DNA of 64,000 nucleotides from [Clostridium] clostridioforme AGR2157 (GTDB lineage: Bacteria > Bacillota > Clostridia > Lachnospirales > Lachnospiraceae), in contig NZ_AUJR01000012.1 in the NCBI RefSeq assembly GCF_000424325.1, positions 41,432 to 105,431 on the forward strand. Direction: 5' to 3'. Of this stretch, positions 42,679 to 52,075 are shown one piece after another (within the stretch, counting starts at the first letter, position 1; each line of letters opens with the position of its first letter). A program made the translations under genes and the position numbers. The notes below the pieces were generated by a model. It was not told the origin of the DNA. It ran no database searches and was given only the letters and a program-made list of their open reading frames with translations.

Positions 42679-43980
42679 CTAACCAGCCAGGCCAGGCAGG
42701 AACATGGATATCTGAGGGACAAATACTATTACAAGCAGAGATATTATAAATGCAATTAAGAATGGAACAGTTGCTTTTGCCAATTTCAGCATCGGTATCT
42801 TTGTCATGCCCGACGCCACAAACAGGTTGATACCCATGGGAGGCGTCACCATGCCAACTGCCAGATTGCACGTCATAATAATGCCGAAATGAATGGGGTC
42901 AACCCCGACAGCCGTTGCAATCGGCACCAGTATGGGAGTCAAAATCATAATATTGGGGATATTGTCAATGATCATGCCGCATACCAGCATAATCAGGTTC
43001 ATGATTAATAAAATCACGATTTTATTATCAGATACCGCAAGTACGTACTGGCTGATGGACTGGGGGTAACGCAGCATGGTAAGACATCTGGCAAAGGAGG
43101 TGGCAGCCGCAATTACAAACAATATGTTTACATAGGTCTTTGCTCCTGACATGAATACATTTCCAAGATTCCTCAGACTTATGGATTTATAGATGCAGAT
43201 GCAGACAAACAATCCGTAAAACACACTGATGACAGCGGATTCCGTAGGACTGCACATCCCCGAATAAATCGTTCCCAAAATAATGACCGGTGTCAGAAGC
43301 GCTCAAAAGCTATCCTTTAACAGCGCCCAAAATCCCCTCTGCCGTATTTCATTATAATTAGCCAGAAGCTTTTCCTTATCTTCCCCGTGCTTCCTGCAGT
43401 AATAATAACTGTAAACCATCAAACTGAATCCGATCAGAATCCCCGGAATGATTCCCGCAGTAAACAGTTTAGAGGGCGATGCGTTTGCTGCCGCGGAATA
43501 AACAATATAGGAAATGCTTGGAGGAATGATAACTCCCAGCCCTCCTGCAACCGTCACAATGGATGCAGCGAAAATTTTCTCATATCCCATGCTTTCAAGA
43601 AACGGGATGCTCATTGCTCCCACTGCCGATACAGTGGCCGGAGAGGAGCCTGAAATAGCCGCGTAAAACATACATGTAACGATAACAGCACATGGAAAAC
43701 CGGCTGTCTTATTGCCGATAAAATATGCAAAGAAATTAAAGAGCCGTTCCGACAGTCCCCCCTCTGCCATAATCATGCCGGATACCATAAACAGGGGAAC
43801 TGCCAGCAGCGTAAAGCTGTTCATACCGGCAAACATGCTTCGGGCCACATCCGCCGCGCCATATGGAAAGGACGGATTGATGATGCTCGGAAGTATGGAC
43901 ATGATTCCAAAAACACCTCCCACCGGCATGGCGGCGACCAGCAGGACTGCCAGCAGGATGAAAAAAACACCAATAGCCAT
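42679..43980 (-). pseudogene. dctM: TRAP transporter large permease DctM, interrupted by in-frame UGA
   Basis: The DctM reading frame runs 434 codons from the ATG at 43980 (GGAGG upstream, 1-bp overlap with the DctQ stop) but contains a UGA at 43303-43305. Before it is RGFWALLKDSF, after it ALLTPVIILGTIYSGM in the same frame, so a normal DctM is split by one nonsense codon into 225 and 208 residues. A Trp (UGG) there would fit the family, so one G-to-A change explains it. Either the gene is dead, the UGA is read through, or the base is a sequencing error. The rest of both halves looks intact (AMPVGGVFGIMSI; NIPNIMILTPILVPIA). Confidence 0.82.
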
Positions 43981-44474
43981 TATTCCATTACCTCCTTGCT
44001 TTTCTGTCTGCAGACAATACATTTAACAATGGCCTGTATATACCGTAATATTGCCAATGCAACCGCAAATCCCATGATTCCATAGAGATATGACAAAGGA
44101 ATCTGCAGCGCCGGGCTGGCCTGTTTAATCTTTGCCGCATTCTGGATAATAGTCACTGTTCCTTTCAAAAACCATCCCAGAAATCCAATCATCACCACAT
44201 TGCAGGCAATCTCCAGCACACTCTGTACATGTTTTGGAAGAATAGCCGCAAATGTGTCTACTTTAATACTTGTCCCCATACGCACAGCACATGGGAGACA
44301 GAAAAATGCTGACAGCGCCAGACAGTAACAGCAAACCTCGTCCGACCAGCTGAGTGCATGGTGGAAACAGTAACGCATGATTACATTTGTAAATGACAGC
44401 AGACTCATGATTACCAGAATAATTGCCAGTATCATTAATTCGAAATTCTTATCCAGCCATTTAATACTTTTCAT
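43980..44474 (-). CDS. dctQ: TRAP transporter small permease DctQ
   Basis: A 164-residue four-span membrane protein. FTNVIMRYCFHHALSWSDEV near residue 28 is the DctQ signature, and MGTSIKVDTF near residue 66 follows. GGAGAGGGG precedes the ATG. First gene of the operon, behind a strong promoter divergent from a LysR gene. Confidence 0.85.
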   Translation of the reverse strand: MKSIKWLDKNFELMILAIILVIMSLLSFTNVIMRYCFHHALSWSDEVCCYCLALSAFFCLPCAVRMGTSIKVDTFAAILPKHVQSVLEIACNVVMIGFLGWFLKGTVTIIQNAAKIKQASPALQIPLSYLYGIMGFAVALAILRYIQAIVKCIVCRQKSKEVME

Positions 44475-44532
44475 CTTCCCCTCTCCTTTTGTTCATCTTT
44501 TTTAATTCACTGCATTTTCTTGCTGTATTTTT

Positions 44533-44561
44533 ATTATATCTGTAGTATAATAAGAAGTAAA
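44533..44561 (-). promoter_or_regulatory. Promoter of the TRAP operon
   Basis: On the minus strand TTTACT and a perfect TATAAT are 17 bp apart, 60 bp before the DctQ start. Confidence 0.62.
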
Positions 44562-44598
44562 GTTACTAATAATTATATTTGTAAGTAGTTTTACTACT
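44556..44598. promoter_or_regulatory. Two inverted repeats, candidate LysR operators
   Basis: AGTAA-AG-TTACT (44556-44567) overlaps the -35 box of the TRAP promoter, and AGTAGT-TTT-ACTACT (44584-44598) lies just upstream of it. Both share the AGTA/TACT core and sit between the divergent TRAP operon and LysR gene, as expected for LysR activation and auto-control. Confidence 0.55.
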
Positions 44599-44687
44599 AA
44601 TAACTTTGTCATTTTGCACACTTACCACCGGGAATGGATGGCGATTTTCCATCCATCTTTGTACAGCTTGGACAAGGGGGATTTTTT

Positions 44688-45617
44688 ATGGATTTGAAGC
44701 AGTTGGAATACATAGTCGCAATCGCAGAATGCGGGAATATATCAAGGGCAGCAGAAACATTATTCATTACGCAGTCCGGACTGAACCAGCAGCTGATTAA
44801 ACTGGAAAAAGAGCTGGGTCAGCAGCTCTTCTACCGGAATAAACATTATCTGCGAACAACACAGGCCGGAAAATTATATATCGACAGCGCTAAGGAGATA
44901 CTGCGCATCAAGAAAAATACATATGCGCAGCTGGAAGATTTAAAAGGCAATGTGGTGGGAGAAATTGCCTTGGGGCTCACCCATGAACATGGAATTGATA
45001 TTTTCACCTCGGTTTTTCCGGATTTTAACCACAGATACCCGGGAGTTACCTTTAATCTTTTAGAGAGAATGGTGTCTGACCAGCATAATTTTCTTCTGGG
45101 AGGGCATCTGGACTTTGGAATCATTATGCTGGCTGATTCAGATAAGATAGACCTGGAATATATTAAACTCTATAATGAGAATCTGGTGCTGGGAATTCCC
45201 AAAAAACATCCAATGGCAAAATACGCCTCCGCCCCCGGAGAGCCGTTGTCCACCATTGACCTGCGTCTTTTCAGGCAGGACAGCTTCTCCCTGATTTTCG
45301 CTTCATCTACCATGCGCAAGGTGATTGACCCCCTGTTCAAGGAAGCAGGGTACCAGCCTCATATTCTGATTGAGTCTGCCATGAACCATGCCCTGATACA
45401 GCTGGTAAGCAACGGATTCTGCTGCACAATCCTTCCCCAGTCACGGGTTCTGGTAAGTCCGTACAGTACCAACTGCGCCTGGTTTCACCTGTCCTCCCGC
45501 CCTAACTGGAATATCTATGTGGCATACAGAAAAGACATGCATCTGAATGAAGCTCATCGTTACTTCATTCAGCTGGCTAAACATTATGGAAATGAGTTGG
45601 AAAAGAAATTTCTATAA
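44688..45617 (+). CDS. LysR-family transcriptional regulator
   Basis: A 309-residue LysR protein. The helix-turn-helix spans about residues 15-36 (CGNISRAAETLFITQSGLNQ), followed by LIKLEKELGQQLFYR. AAGGGGG lies 8 bp before the ATG at 44688. It is divergent from the TRAP/amidohydrolase operon and is its likely regulator, mirroring the LysR next to the first amidohydrolase operon. Confidence 0.88.
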   Translation: MDLKQLEYIVAIAECGNISRAAETLFITQSGLNQQLIKLEKELGQQLFYRNKHYLRTTQAGKLYIDSAKEILRIKKNTYAQLEDLKGNVVGEIALGLTHEHGIDIFTSVFPDFNHRYPGVTFNLLERMVSDQHNFLLGGHLDFGIIMLADSDKIDLEYIKLYNENLVLGIPKKHPMAKYASAPGEPLSTIDLRLFRQDSFSLIFASSTMRKVIDPLFKEAGYQPHILIESAMNHALIQLVSNGFCCTILPQSRVLVSPYSTNCAWFHLSSRPNWNIYVAYRKDMHLNEAHRYFIQLAKHYGNELEKKFL

Positions 45618-45754
45618 ACCCAAATCCTCCAGACCCATGATGCCGATTGCCATCAAATGCTGTTTTCAAAATGCCGCCTGAAAGAAGACGCGGATTAGTC
45701 CGGCTGTTAAAGGTTAAGCGGATTGTCGTTGTAATTGAGCTTCATTGTAAGTAA

Positions 45755-45979
45755 CAGACACTAAAGCCTATAGTTCATTGGGCCTGTTACCAGGTCTTTG
45801 TCAATGGCAGACTCCATTTAACGGAAAATGGCCCATCATCCAGTTTATTAAAATTTTCTCCGGAGGTTCTGTCAGTTATCCCCCCAGAAAACTGCGGAAG
45901 CGGAATCTCATTCCAGGAGCTGCTGGAAAAAATGAAGAAACGACAGGGAACCTATGCTTTTTCTGTCATATGCAGGTAA
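45755..45979 (+). pseudogene. Possible C-terminal remnant of an unidentified gene
   Basis: In the 334-bp gap after the LysR gene, one frame stays open for 74 codons with coding-like composition (YQVFVNGRLHLTENG, then SFQELLEKMKKRQGTYAF) and overlaps the end of the DUF5107 gene. There is no start codon or ribosome site and I do not recognise the family. It may be chance. Confidence 0.28.
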
Positions 45980-48900
45980 CGGATTGCATTCTGGTGAGTT
46001 GGTTCCAGCTCGATGGCATTGCTGAAGGCCTCTGCAGCCGCGTCCATGTTCCCCAGTCCGAGGTTCGCAAGCCCTATCAGATAATAACAATGTGCCCGAT
46101 TCCGTTTATTCAGGTCATCATCGAAAATCAGAAAGTCCGGAAGGGATACCGCAAAGTAGCTTACCCGCATAACATCAACGATATGCTGTTCACCATAGTC
46201 CAGCAGCTTGTTGAACCTTGCCTTTGCCTCTACCGGACGGTTCAGTTTTTCCCTGGCTAATCCCTGATAGTAGATCATGTCTGCGGGCTGGTCGTTATAA
46301 TACATCATTCCGGCGGGTTCATCCGTACCCGTACTGGCTTTCTCAAAGTATTCATCCGCTGCCGCCTGATTGCCCTGGAGTTCCTTTATGATACCCAAGT
46401 AATAATTTATATGATTATCCTTGCATCCCTCCAGCTTGCCTTCCCCAAGATTCTCCGGGTAGTATAGGGCCTTCTTCAGAAGCTCTTCTGCACTATCAAG
46501 TTCACCGTGTTCCATGGCTGACCGTGCCAGTTCTACCAATGCCACGGTATACTGGGTCGTAACCTTACCTTCCCCTCCTTCCCATGGATGGAAACGGTTT
46601 GCCATGATAAATTCATACGCATCTCCATAACGTCCCAATAGATTCAACATGGTGGCATACTCAATCATCAGGTCATCACGCTGCATGAAAACCTCCCTGG
46701 CTGCATCATAGTTCTTCAGCCGCTCATCGGCAGGCATACCCAGCTTCTTATACAACTGATCCAGCTCCAGGAAAATCCGGGCATCACCAGGATTCAGCTT
46801 ATATGCTTCTTCCATGGCCTGTCTGGCTTTATCCGGCTCATGTCTCTTATTATAGTATGCCAGGGACAAATTCCTCCAAGTGATTGCAAAGTCCGGTTTT
46901 ACCTCAGCAGAACGTTCCCAATACCCGATAGCTGTGTCGTACTGCATTTTATCGTAGTACAGATTCCCCAGATAATAGCAGGCATTGGCATCACCACTAT
47001 TTTCCTTTACAGCATATTCAAGAACCAGAATGTCCTCCAGTTTATTTGGGAAACAGTAATCCGTGCTGCACTTGGACGCCTGCAGAAGGGTCTGTGACGC
47101 ATCCTTTCCCATCATCCCAAGATAGCAGGCTTTGTAGTAAAACAGCATCGGCCATTCCTCACTGCATTGGGACAGGACTGCAACCGCCTCCTCATAAGCA
47201 CCGAATTCAGCATAGTCACGGGCTGTCATTAGATAGTTCTCATGAAAATTCCTGGTTAGGGTATTAAACTCCTCCACAAGTCTATCTTTCTGTCCTTCGT
47301 CCACATAGGACCATTCCATCCTGGACACATAATCAAAAGGATCCACATCAAGATTCCCGGCAATCGTTTTGGCTGCTTCCTCCATCTTTCCCAGCTTTCT
47401 CAGCAGATAAGCCCGAAGTCCCCTGGCCTTCACATTATGGGCGTTTTTCACCAGTCCCTTATCGGTCATTTCCAGCGCATTCTCATAATTACCGCGTTTT
47501 GCTTCAATACAGGCCAGATAATAGAAACTCATCTCCTGCTGCTCATTGGACCAGGTGGCCTTATAGAATGCATCAAATGCATCGTCCATCCGGTTCTGGT
47601 AAAGCAGGGTCAGACCCAGGTTATAATATGGCTCCGAATTATAGGGATTTGGATTTTTCCAGGTTGCCCGCTTGATTGCCTCCCGAAAATATTGCTCCGC
47701 CTCTTTAAAACAGCCCCGGCGCATCAGCAGGCTTCCATAAGCATTGTTGGCGCGGATATCTCCCGCGTCACGCTTTAGGGCCTCCTGATAGTATGGATCC
47801 GGACGATAGGTAGCATGCCGGTATTGTTCAATATGCTGCCCTGTCAAATACAGTTCCTCCACTGTCATGATTTCTTCCGGATCCCTGGAAGCCTGGGCAG
47901 GCTCCGGCAGCTTGGGAATCTCGTTTTTAAGCGGACTATAAGACACCAGTTCCTTCCCGCCATCCATCACCTGCAGCTTAAGCCTTGTCTCATCCTCCAC
48001 CGGTGTGTGAATGATAGTCTCAAAGGTATGTACAGGAGATAATTTTGCTATCTCATCCAGCAGAGTCTCATTGCCGTAAGTCAGAAGGATACGTGCCTGT
48101 GGATACTCCTGGGTTCCATACGCAGCAATCCGGATACCATCTTCTTCCACCTCCAGGTTAATAACCGCATGGATAGTTGCATTCTTCACTGCACCTACTG
48201 CCTTGTATGGCATAAAAAACTGGGTAAATGTTTTCTCTTCCATGGGCTTAAGCCATGTGAAATCCGGCTGGTTGTCAGTATATACACCAGTCATCAGCTC
48301 TATGTAAGGCCCATCCTCATCTGTCAGGTTCCTGTCCCATGCCTTTCCAAAATCCCCGCACCCCCATGTCCACTGCTTCTTGCCCGGGGATATGTGATGA
48401 TCCGCAACATGCAGGATTCCGGCCTGCTTCTGATAATCATAACCGCCCACAAAGTTAAACTCGCTCTTCTCCGCCATATACGAAGTAGGTACCGGAATAT
48501 TCTTATACCGCGATATATCCACACCGGCGCTGTAATCATGTTTATAATATTCACCAGTAGCAATTGGGAACCGGGATACATCCCTCTTGCCGTGATCCAT
48601 GACCGCATGCACATCCGGCGGAAAAATAGACTGGGTATGGTCGTTTACTGGCACCGCCGGGTTGGCCCACCAAAGGAATGTCTGCGGAGTCGCAGTCCGA
48701 TTGTACAACTGGCCCCGGATTTCAATATACGCTTTTCCCGGATACAGGGTAAAGCTGGCTTCCCCCTTTGTTCCATACATCTGGTCTACATCACAGATCC
48801 GGCACGTCTTAGAGCCGTCCTCATTCTCTATCAGCATATAATCCACCGGTGAAAATGTGGTTGGCCTATGATGCTGGGGCCAGTTGAACTCGATACCACC

Positions 48901-49236
48901 GCTGATCCAAGGTCCGCAAAGCCCTACTAAGGCTGGTTTAATTACATGATTATAATATACAAAGTCATACCGGTTGGTCTTATCATATGCTCTCTGGATT
49001 CTCCCTCCCAGTTCCGGCAGTACCATCACCTTCAGGTATTCATTTTCCAGCCATACCGCCCGGTATGTCTTATCCTTTTTCTCATCATAGATTTTCTCTA
49101 TGGTCGGATACGGATAAATCTTGCCTGAACTTCCCTGATACACACGGCTTTCCAAAAACATGGGGTTCTTATCCGCCTCTCCTGCCTCGTATGTAGGAAT
49201 CACAATGGACTCTTCCCAGAGTTTTACTGCATCCAT
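45952..49236 (-). CDS. DUF5107 domain protein with long TPR array
   Basis: A 1094-residue cytoplasmic protein, without signal peptide. Residues about 40-330 form the DUF5107 region (YLKVMVLPELGGRIQRAYDK, GGIEFNWPQHHRP, TFLWWANPAVPVN), a fold related to aldose epimerase/carbohydrate-active enzymes. From about residue 480 the protein is a series of TPR-like helical pairs (for example YYNLGLTLLYQNRMDDAFDA and CYYLGNLYYDKMQYDTAIGY). GGAGG precedes the ATG. It is divergent from an AraC gene and next to a sugar importer, so a role in oligosaccharide breakdown is likely; no catalytic residues can be named with confidence. Confidence 0.82.
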   Translation of the reverse strand: MDAVKLWEESIVIPTYEAGEADKNPMFLESRVYQGSSGKIYPYPTIEKIYDEKKDKTYRAVWLENEYLKVMVLPELGGRIQRAYDKTNRYDFVYYNHVIKPALVGLCGPWISGGIEFNWPQHHRPTTFSPVDYMLIENEDGSKTCRICDVDQMYGTKGEASFTLYPGKAYIEIRGQLYNRTATPQTFLWWANPAVPVNDHTQSIFPPDVHAVMDHGKRDVSRFPIATGEYYKHDYSAGVDISRYKNIPVPTSYMAEKSEFNFVGGYDYQKQAGILHVADHHISPGKKQWTWGCGDFGKAWDRNLTDEDGPYIELMTGVYTDNQPDFTWLKPMEEKTFTQFFMPYKAVGAVKNATIHAVINLEVEEDGIRIAAYGTQEYPQARILLTYGNETLLDEIAKLSPVHTFETIIHTPVEDETRLKLQVMDGGKELVSYSPLKNEIPKLPEPAQASRDPEEIMTVEELYLTGQHIEQYRHATYRPDPYYQEALKRDAGDIRANNAYGSLLMRRGCFKEAEQYFREAIKRATWKNPNPYNSEPYYNLGLTLLYQNRMDDAFDAFYKATWSNEQQEMSFYYLACIEAKRGNYENALEMTDKGLVKNAHNVKARGLRAYLLRKLGKMEEAAKTIAGNLDVDPFDYVSRMEWSYVDEGQKDRLVEEFNTLTRNFHENYLMTARDYAEFGAYEEAVAVLSQCSEEWPMLFYYKACYLGMMGKDASQTLLQASKCSTDYCFPNKLEDILVLEYAVKENSGDANACYYLGNLYYDKMQYDTAIGYWERSAEVKPDFAITWRNLSLAYYNKRHEPDKARQAMEEAYKLNPGDARIFLELDQLYKKLGMPADERLKNYDAAREVFMQRDDLMIEYATMLNLLGRYGDAYEFIMANRFHPWEGGEGKVTTQYTVALVELARSAMEHGELDSAEELLKKALYYPENLGEGKLEGCKDNHINYYLGIIKELQGNQAAADEYFEKASTGTDEPAGMMYYNDQPADMIYYQGLAREKLNRPVEAKARFNKLLDYGEQHIVDVMRVSYFAVSLPDFLIFDDDLNKRNRAHCYYLIGLANLGLGNMDAAAEAFSNAIELEPTHQNAIRYLHMTEKA

Positions 49237-49309
49237 ATCAAATACCTCCTGTCATGATTGTCATCATTTTTTGTTTTTTACTTCTTGCCTATACTATATC
49301 CAATTATCT

Positions 49310-49344
49310 ATAGAGTTTCATTATATACATTTGCCATAGAGTTT
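49310..49344. promoter_or_regulatory. Direct repeats, candidate AraC operator at the DUF5107 promoter
   Basis: ATAGAGTTT occurs at 49310-49318 and 49336-49344 in the same orientation, 26 bp apart. They flank and overlap the minus-strand promoter of the DUF5107 gene (TTCAAA, 17 bp, TATAAT; plus coordinates 49320-49348). Direct repeats next to a -35 box are typical AraC-family sites. Confidence 0.55.
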
Positions 49345-49364
49345 TGAAAAATTGCTCTCATATC

Positions 49365-49394
49365 TTGACTTATGATTTTCACCTGCTTTATAAT
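49365..49394 (+). promoter_or_regulatory. Promoter of the AraC regulator gene
   Basis: TTGACT and a perfect TATAAT are 18 bp apart, 25 bp before the ATG at 49419. Confidence 0.65.
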
Positions 49395-49418
49395 AGAACC
49401 AGTAAGGGAGGGAGTTTT

Positions 49419-50267
49419 ATGTTATCGACAGAGCAGGGAGTCATCCATGGTTCGGACTATTACATCTATACTCCAAGTTCGCAGGCCACTGCCATGTTTC
49501 TGTATCCCATCAGCACAGGATATTTCCGTTATCTTCCCGGATATTGTCTCAGACGGTCTTCCTATGACAGCTTCCTGATTATGTACATGCGGAAAGGAAG
49601 CTGTGAAATAGAGAGTGGAGGACGGACATACCATGCTAAGGCTGACCAGATTGTCCTGTTAGACTGCTATAAACCGCACTGCTACTATACAACCACAGGT
49701 TGGGATGCCGAATGGCTGCATTTTGACGGTTCCAATGCCCGTAACTATTTTGAAGCAATCCTGGACAACGGAATCCCTGTCATCGGTCTTCATGATACTT
49801 ACCGATTTGAAAAATATCTCCACAAGATCTACAGCAGCTTCAAAGAACACCTTTCCATCAAGGAGGCGCTGCTAAACAATTATATTGTAAATATCCTTAC
49901 TGAGTTGCTGATCGGACGTGATTTGGAACACTCCGTCAATGTCTCAGCCAGCATCATCGAGGATACGGTGGCCTATATCAATGAGCACCTGACTGACCCC
50001 CTGACACTGGAGGAACTGGCTTCCCAGGCATCTTTAAGTACCTTTTACTTCAGCCGGTTGTTCAAGAAGGAAACCGGCTTCACGCCCCACGGATACGTCA
50101 TTACCGCTCGTGTTAATATTGCAAAATTTTTGCTAAAATCCTCCAATTCTACAATCAAAGAAATCTGCTTTGGAACCGGATTTACCAGCGAAAGCAGTTT
50201 CTGTACCACATTTAAAAAGGTGACCGGAAGCACCCCATCGGAATACCGGGAACGTATCTGCCAATAA
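49419..50267 (+). CDS. AraC-family regulator with N-terminal cupin domain
   Basis: A 282-residue regulator. Residues 1-150 form the sugar-sensing cupin (ESGGRTYHAKADQIVLLDCY near residue 67); residues 180-282 are the double helix-turn-helix (LEELASQASLSTFYFSRLFK and IKEICFGTGFTSESSFCTTF, ending TPSEYR). GGGAGGGAG precedes the ATG at 49419; the frame is open upstream but has no site. It likely controls the divergent DUF5107 gene and the convergent sugar importer. Confidence 0.87.
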   Translation: MLSTEQGVIHGSDYYIYTPSSQATAMFLYPISTGYFRYLPGYCLRRSSYDSFLIMYMRKGSCEIESGGRTYHAKADQIVLLDCYKPHCYYTTTGWDAEWLHFDGSNARNYFEAILDNGIPVIGLHDTYRFEKYLHKIYSSFKEHLSIKEALLNNYIVNILTELLIGRDLEHSVNVSASIIEDTVAYINEHLTDPLTLEELASQASLSTFYFSRLFKKETGFTPHGYVITARVNIAKFLLKSSNSTIKEICFGTGFTSESSFCTTFKKVTGSTPSEYRERICQ

Positions 50268-50270
50268 CAC

Positions 50271-50299
50271 AGGAAGCAGTCCTTGCCGAACTGCTTCCT
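50271..50299. terminator. Terminator between convergent AraC and sugar-binding genes
   Basis: A perfect 10-bp stem AGGAAGCAGT / ACTGCTTCCT with a 9-base loop followed by a short T-rich tail on the plus strand. Confidence 0.72.
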
Positions 50300-50323
50300 T
50301 CTTTACCATATAAACCAGCACTA

Positions 50324-51376
50324 TTATTCTGCTGCTTTTCCCATTACTTCATTGTAATTCTCCGGAGTTACAACAATTGCATCCACTGCTGTTTCAAGGG
50401 GAACTTCATTTCCTCCAATTACCTCGTACAAAACTTCCACGGAACCCTTTCCCACGGAATCAGAGGAGAAGTAGGTGGCAGCTTTCATACAGGTGCCGTC
50501 AGCTCCTTTACCGTTCCACTCGTCCTTTGCCATGTACGCCCCCAGGCCTACTACACATGCATCCGCATCCAGGCCGGCACTTTCCAGCGCACGGACCGCG
50601 CCTATAGTTCCCTCTTCGTTGGCGCCGGTCACCAACCATTTTTTAATCTCCGGATGTGCCGTGATAACAGATGTTGCTGCCACGTTACCTTTATCTGTGG
50701 TTCCGTCATAATCTGCCCTAAAGATACGTTCCGATGGAAAATCAGGACAGTTGGCTGTAAAATTATCATACTCCCCTTCCGCGCGGGGTACGCAGGAAGA
50801 TACCGTATCCATAGTAAGAAGCAGAAGGCCACACTGTTCATCCTCCACCAGATTGCTGTCCTTTGCATAAGCTGCCAGCCAGTCACCGTTGGTCTGACCG
50901 ATGACATATGCATTGATTCCTACCCATGGCGCCAGCTTGTCACCCATATCATTTTGCAGCGCATCATCACATGCAACGACGGGAATCCCAGCCTCCTTGC
51001 ATTTATCCACAACTACCTGGGACATAGTCTGATCTGGTATACAGGTCACAATGCCCTTGGCCTGGTTGGCAACCGCATTGTCAATTGCTTTCAGATACTC
51101 TTCCGGGTTCATTTTTGCATCCACATAAATGAACTCATCTCCCCGGTCCTCTACCACCTTCTTCGCCGCTTCACCCTCATCAATAAACCAGGTCTGGTCA
51201 CCTGCTTTATATATACCGTAAATTACACCCTTCGCAGAAGCATCCTTGCTTTCTGCGTTATCCGTCTGTACTGCTGTGTCTGCCGCTTGGATTGCAGGTT
51301 CATCATCAAATCCACTGCATCCGGCCAATGCCGCCGCCACAGCTGCCACCATTACTAACCCCAATACTTTTTTCAT
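50324..51376 (-). CDS. Sugar ABC transporter substrate-binding lipoprotein (AraF/ribose-binding type)
   Basis: A 350-residue periplasmic-binding-protein type I lipoprotein with lipobox LAGC (Cys 20 from this start). The fold signature includes GIVTCIPDQTMSQVVVDKC near residue 108, GIPVVACDD near residue 130 and KKWLVTGANEEGTIGAVRAL near residue 240. It resembles L-arabinose- rather than ribose-binding proteins in that last segment. The ATG at 51376 has GGAGG at 8 bp. The downstream permease is truncated and no ATPase gene follows, so the importer is incomplete here. Confidence 0.82.
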   Translation of the reverse strand: MKKVLGLVMVAAVAAALAGCSGFDDEPAIQAADTAVQTDNAESKDASAKGVIYGIYKAGDQTWFIDEGEAAKKVVEDRGDEFIYVDAKMNPEEYLKAIDNAVANQAKGIVTCIPDQTMSQVVVDKCKEAGIPVVACDDALQNDMGDKLAPWVGINAYVIGQTNGDWLAAYAKDSNLVEDEQCGLLLLTMDTVSSCVPRAEGEYDNFTANCPDFPSERIFRADYDGTTDKGNVAATSVITAHPEIKKWLVTGANEEGTIGAVRALESAGLDADACVVGLGAYMAKDEWNGKGADGTCMKAATYFSSDSVGKGSVEVLYEVIGGNEVPLETAVDAIVVTPENYNEVMGKAAE

Positions 51377-51469
51377 GTTCATATCCTCCTGATTTCCATT
51401 TTTTATGTTTTATTTCCTTTATCTCCAGGGAACCTAAAGGTCCCCCTGATAATTCGATGCAGATAATCC

Positions 51470-52075
51470 TTACAGATTCTTCATGGAAGCTTCCAATAAT
51501 TCCTTTTCCCTTCTCTGTTTACGGATATAGTCTGTCGTCAGTGCAAAGAGGAGCAGTCCGCCCTTTGCCACATACTGCCAGAATGTAGGAACATTGACCA
51601 TTGTAAGACCAGTGTTGAAAGCCTGAATAAGAATAATGCCTAGAATCGTGCCTCCCATGTCGCCTACACCGCCGACAAAGGAAACGCCGCCCAATATAAC
51701 CGCCGTGATTGCATCGAATTCCAGATTGACATTAGCCGCCGGCTGGCCGGAATTCATACGTGCCGCAAATATGATTCCGCCGATGGAACAAAGAATACCC
51801 ATCATGATATAGCAGATGGTGATAATACGTTTGGAATTCAGACCCGCAAGCCGAGCCGCATCCATGCTGCCGCCGATGGCATATACGCTTCTGCCAAATT
51901 TAGTCCTAGCCAGGATGATGCCAAATACAATAATACAAAGCATCATAATCCACACAGAAAGCGGTATATTGGCAATACGGGCCTTGCCAAGTATGATGAA
52001 GCTCCGGTTGCTGATAGAAATTGGCTTTCCTCCACAGATAATATAGGCAAAACCTCTGACAATTGACTGGGTCAC
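51470..52075 (-). pseudogene. RbsC/AraH-type sugar permease, N-terminally truncated
   Basis: About 201 residues from the C-terminal two-thirds of a permease that is normally near 330: QSIVRGFAYIICGGKPI, then GRSVYAIGGSMDAARLAGLN and AVILGGVSFVGGVGDMGGTI. Homology stops abruptly at about 52080, upstream of which the sequence is unrelated. No start or ribosome site is seen. The order binding protein then permease on one strand, with the missing ATPase expected between or beyond, shows a deletion or insertion breakpoint here. Confidence 0.75.

Noticed and set aside
43303..43305. UGA in dctM (and 12091-12093 in the symporter remnant) as selenocysteine codons
   Set aside because: Neither protein family uses selenocysteine, a Trp codon explains the dctM site better, and I see no convincing SECIS-like hairpin directly after the UGA.
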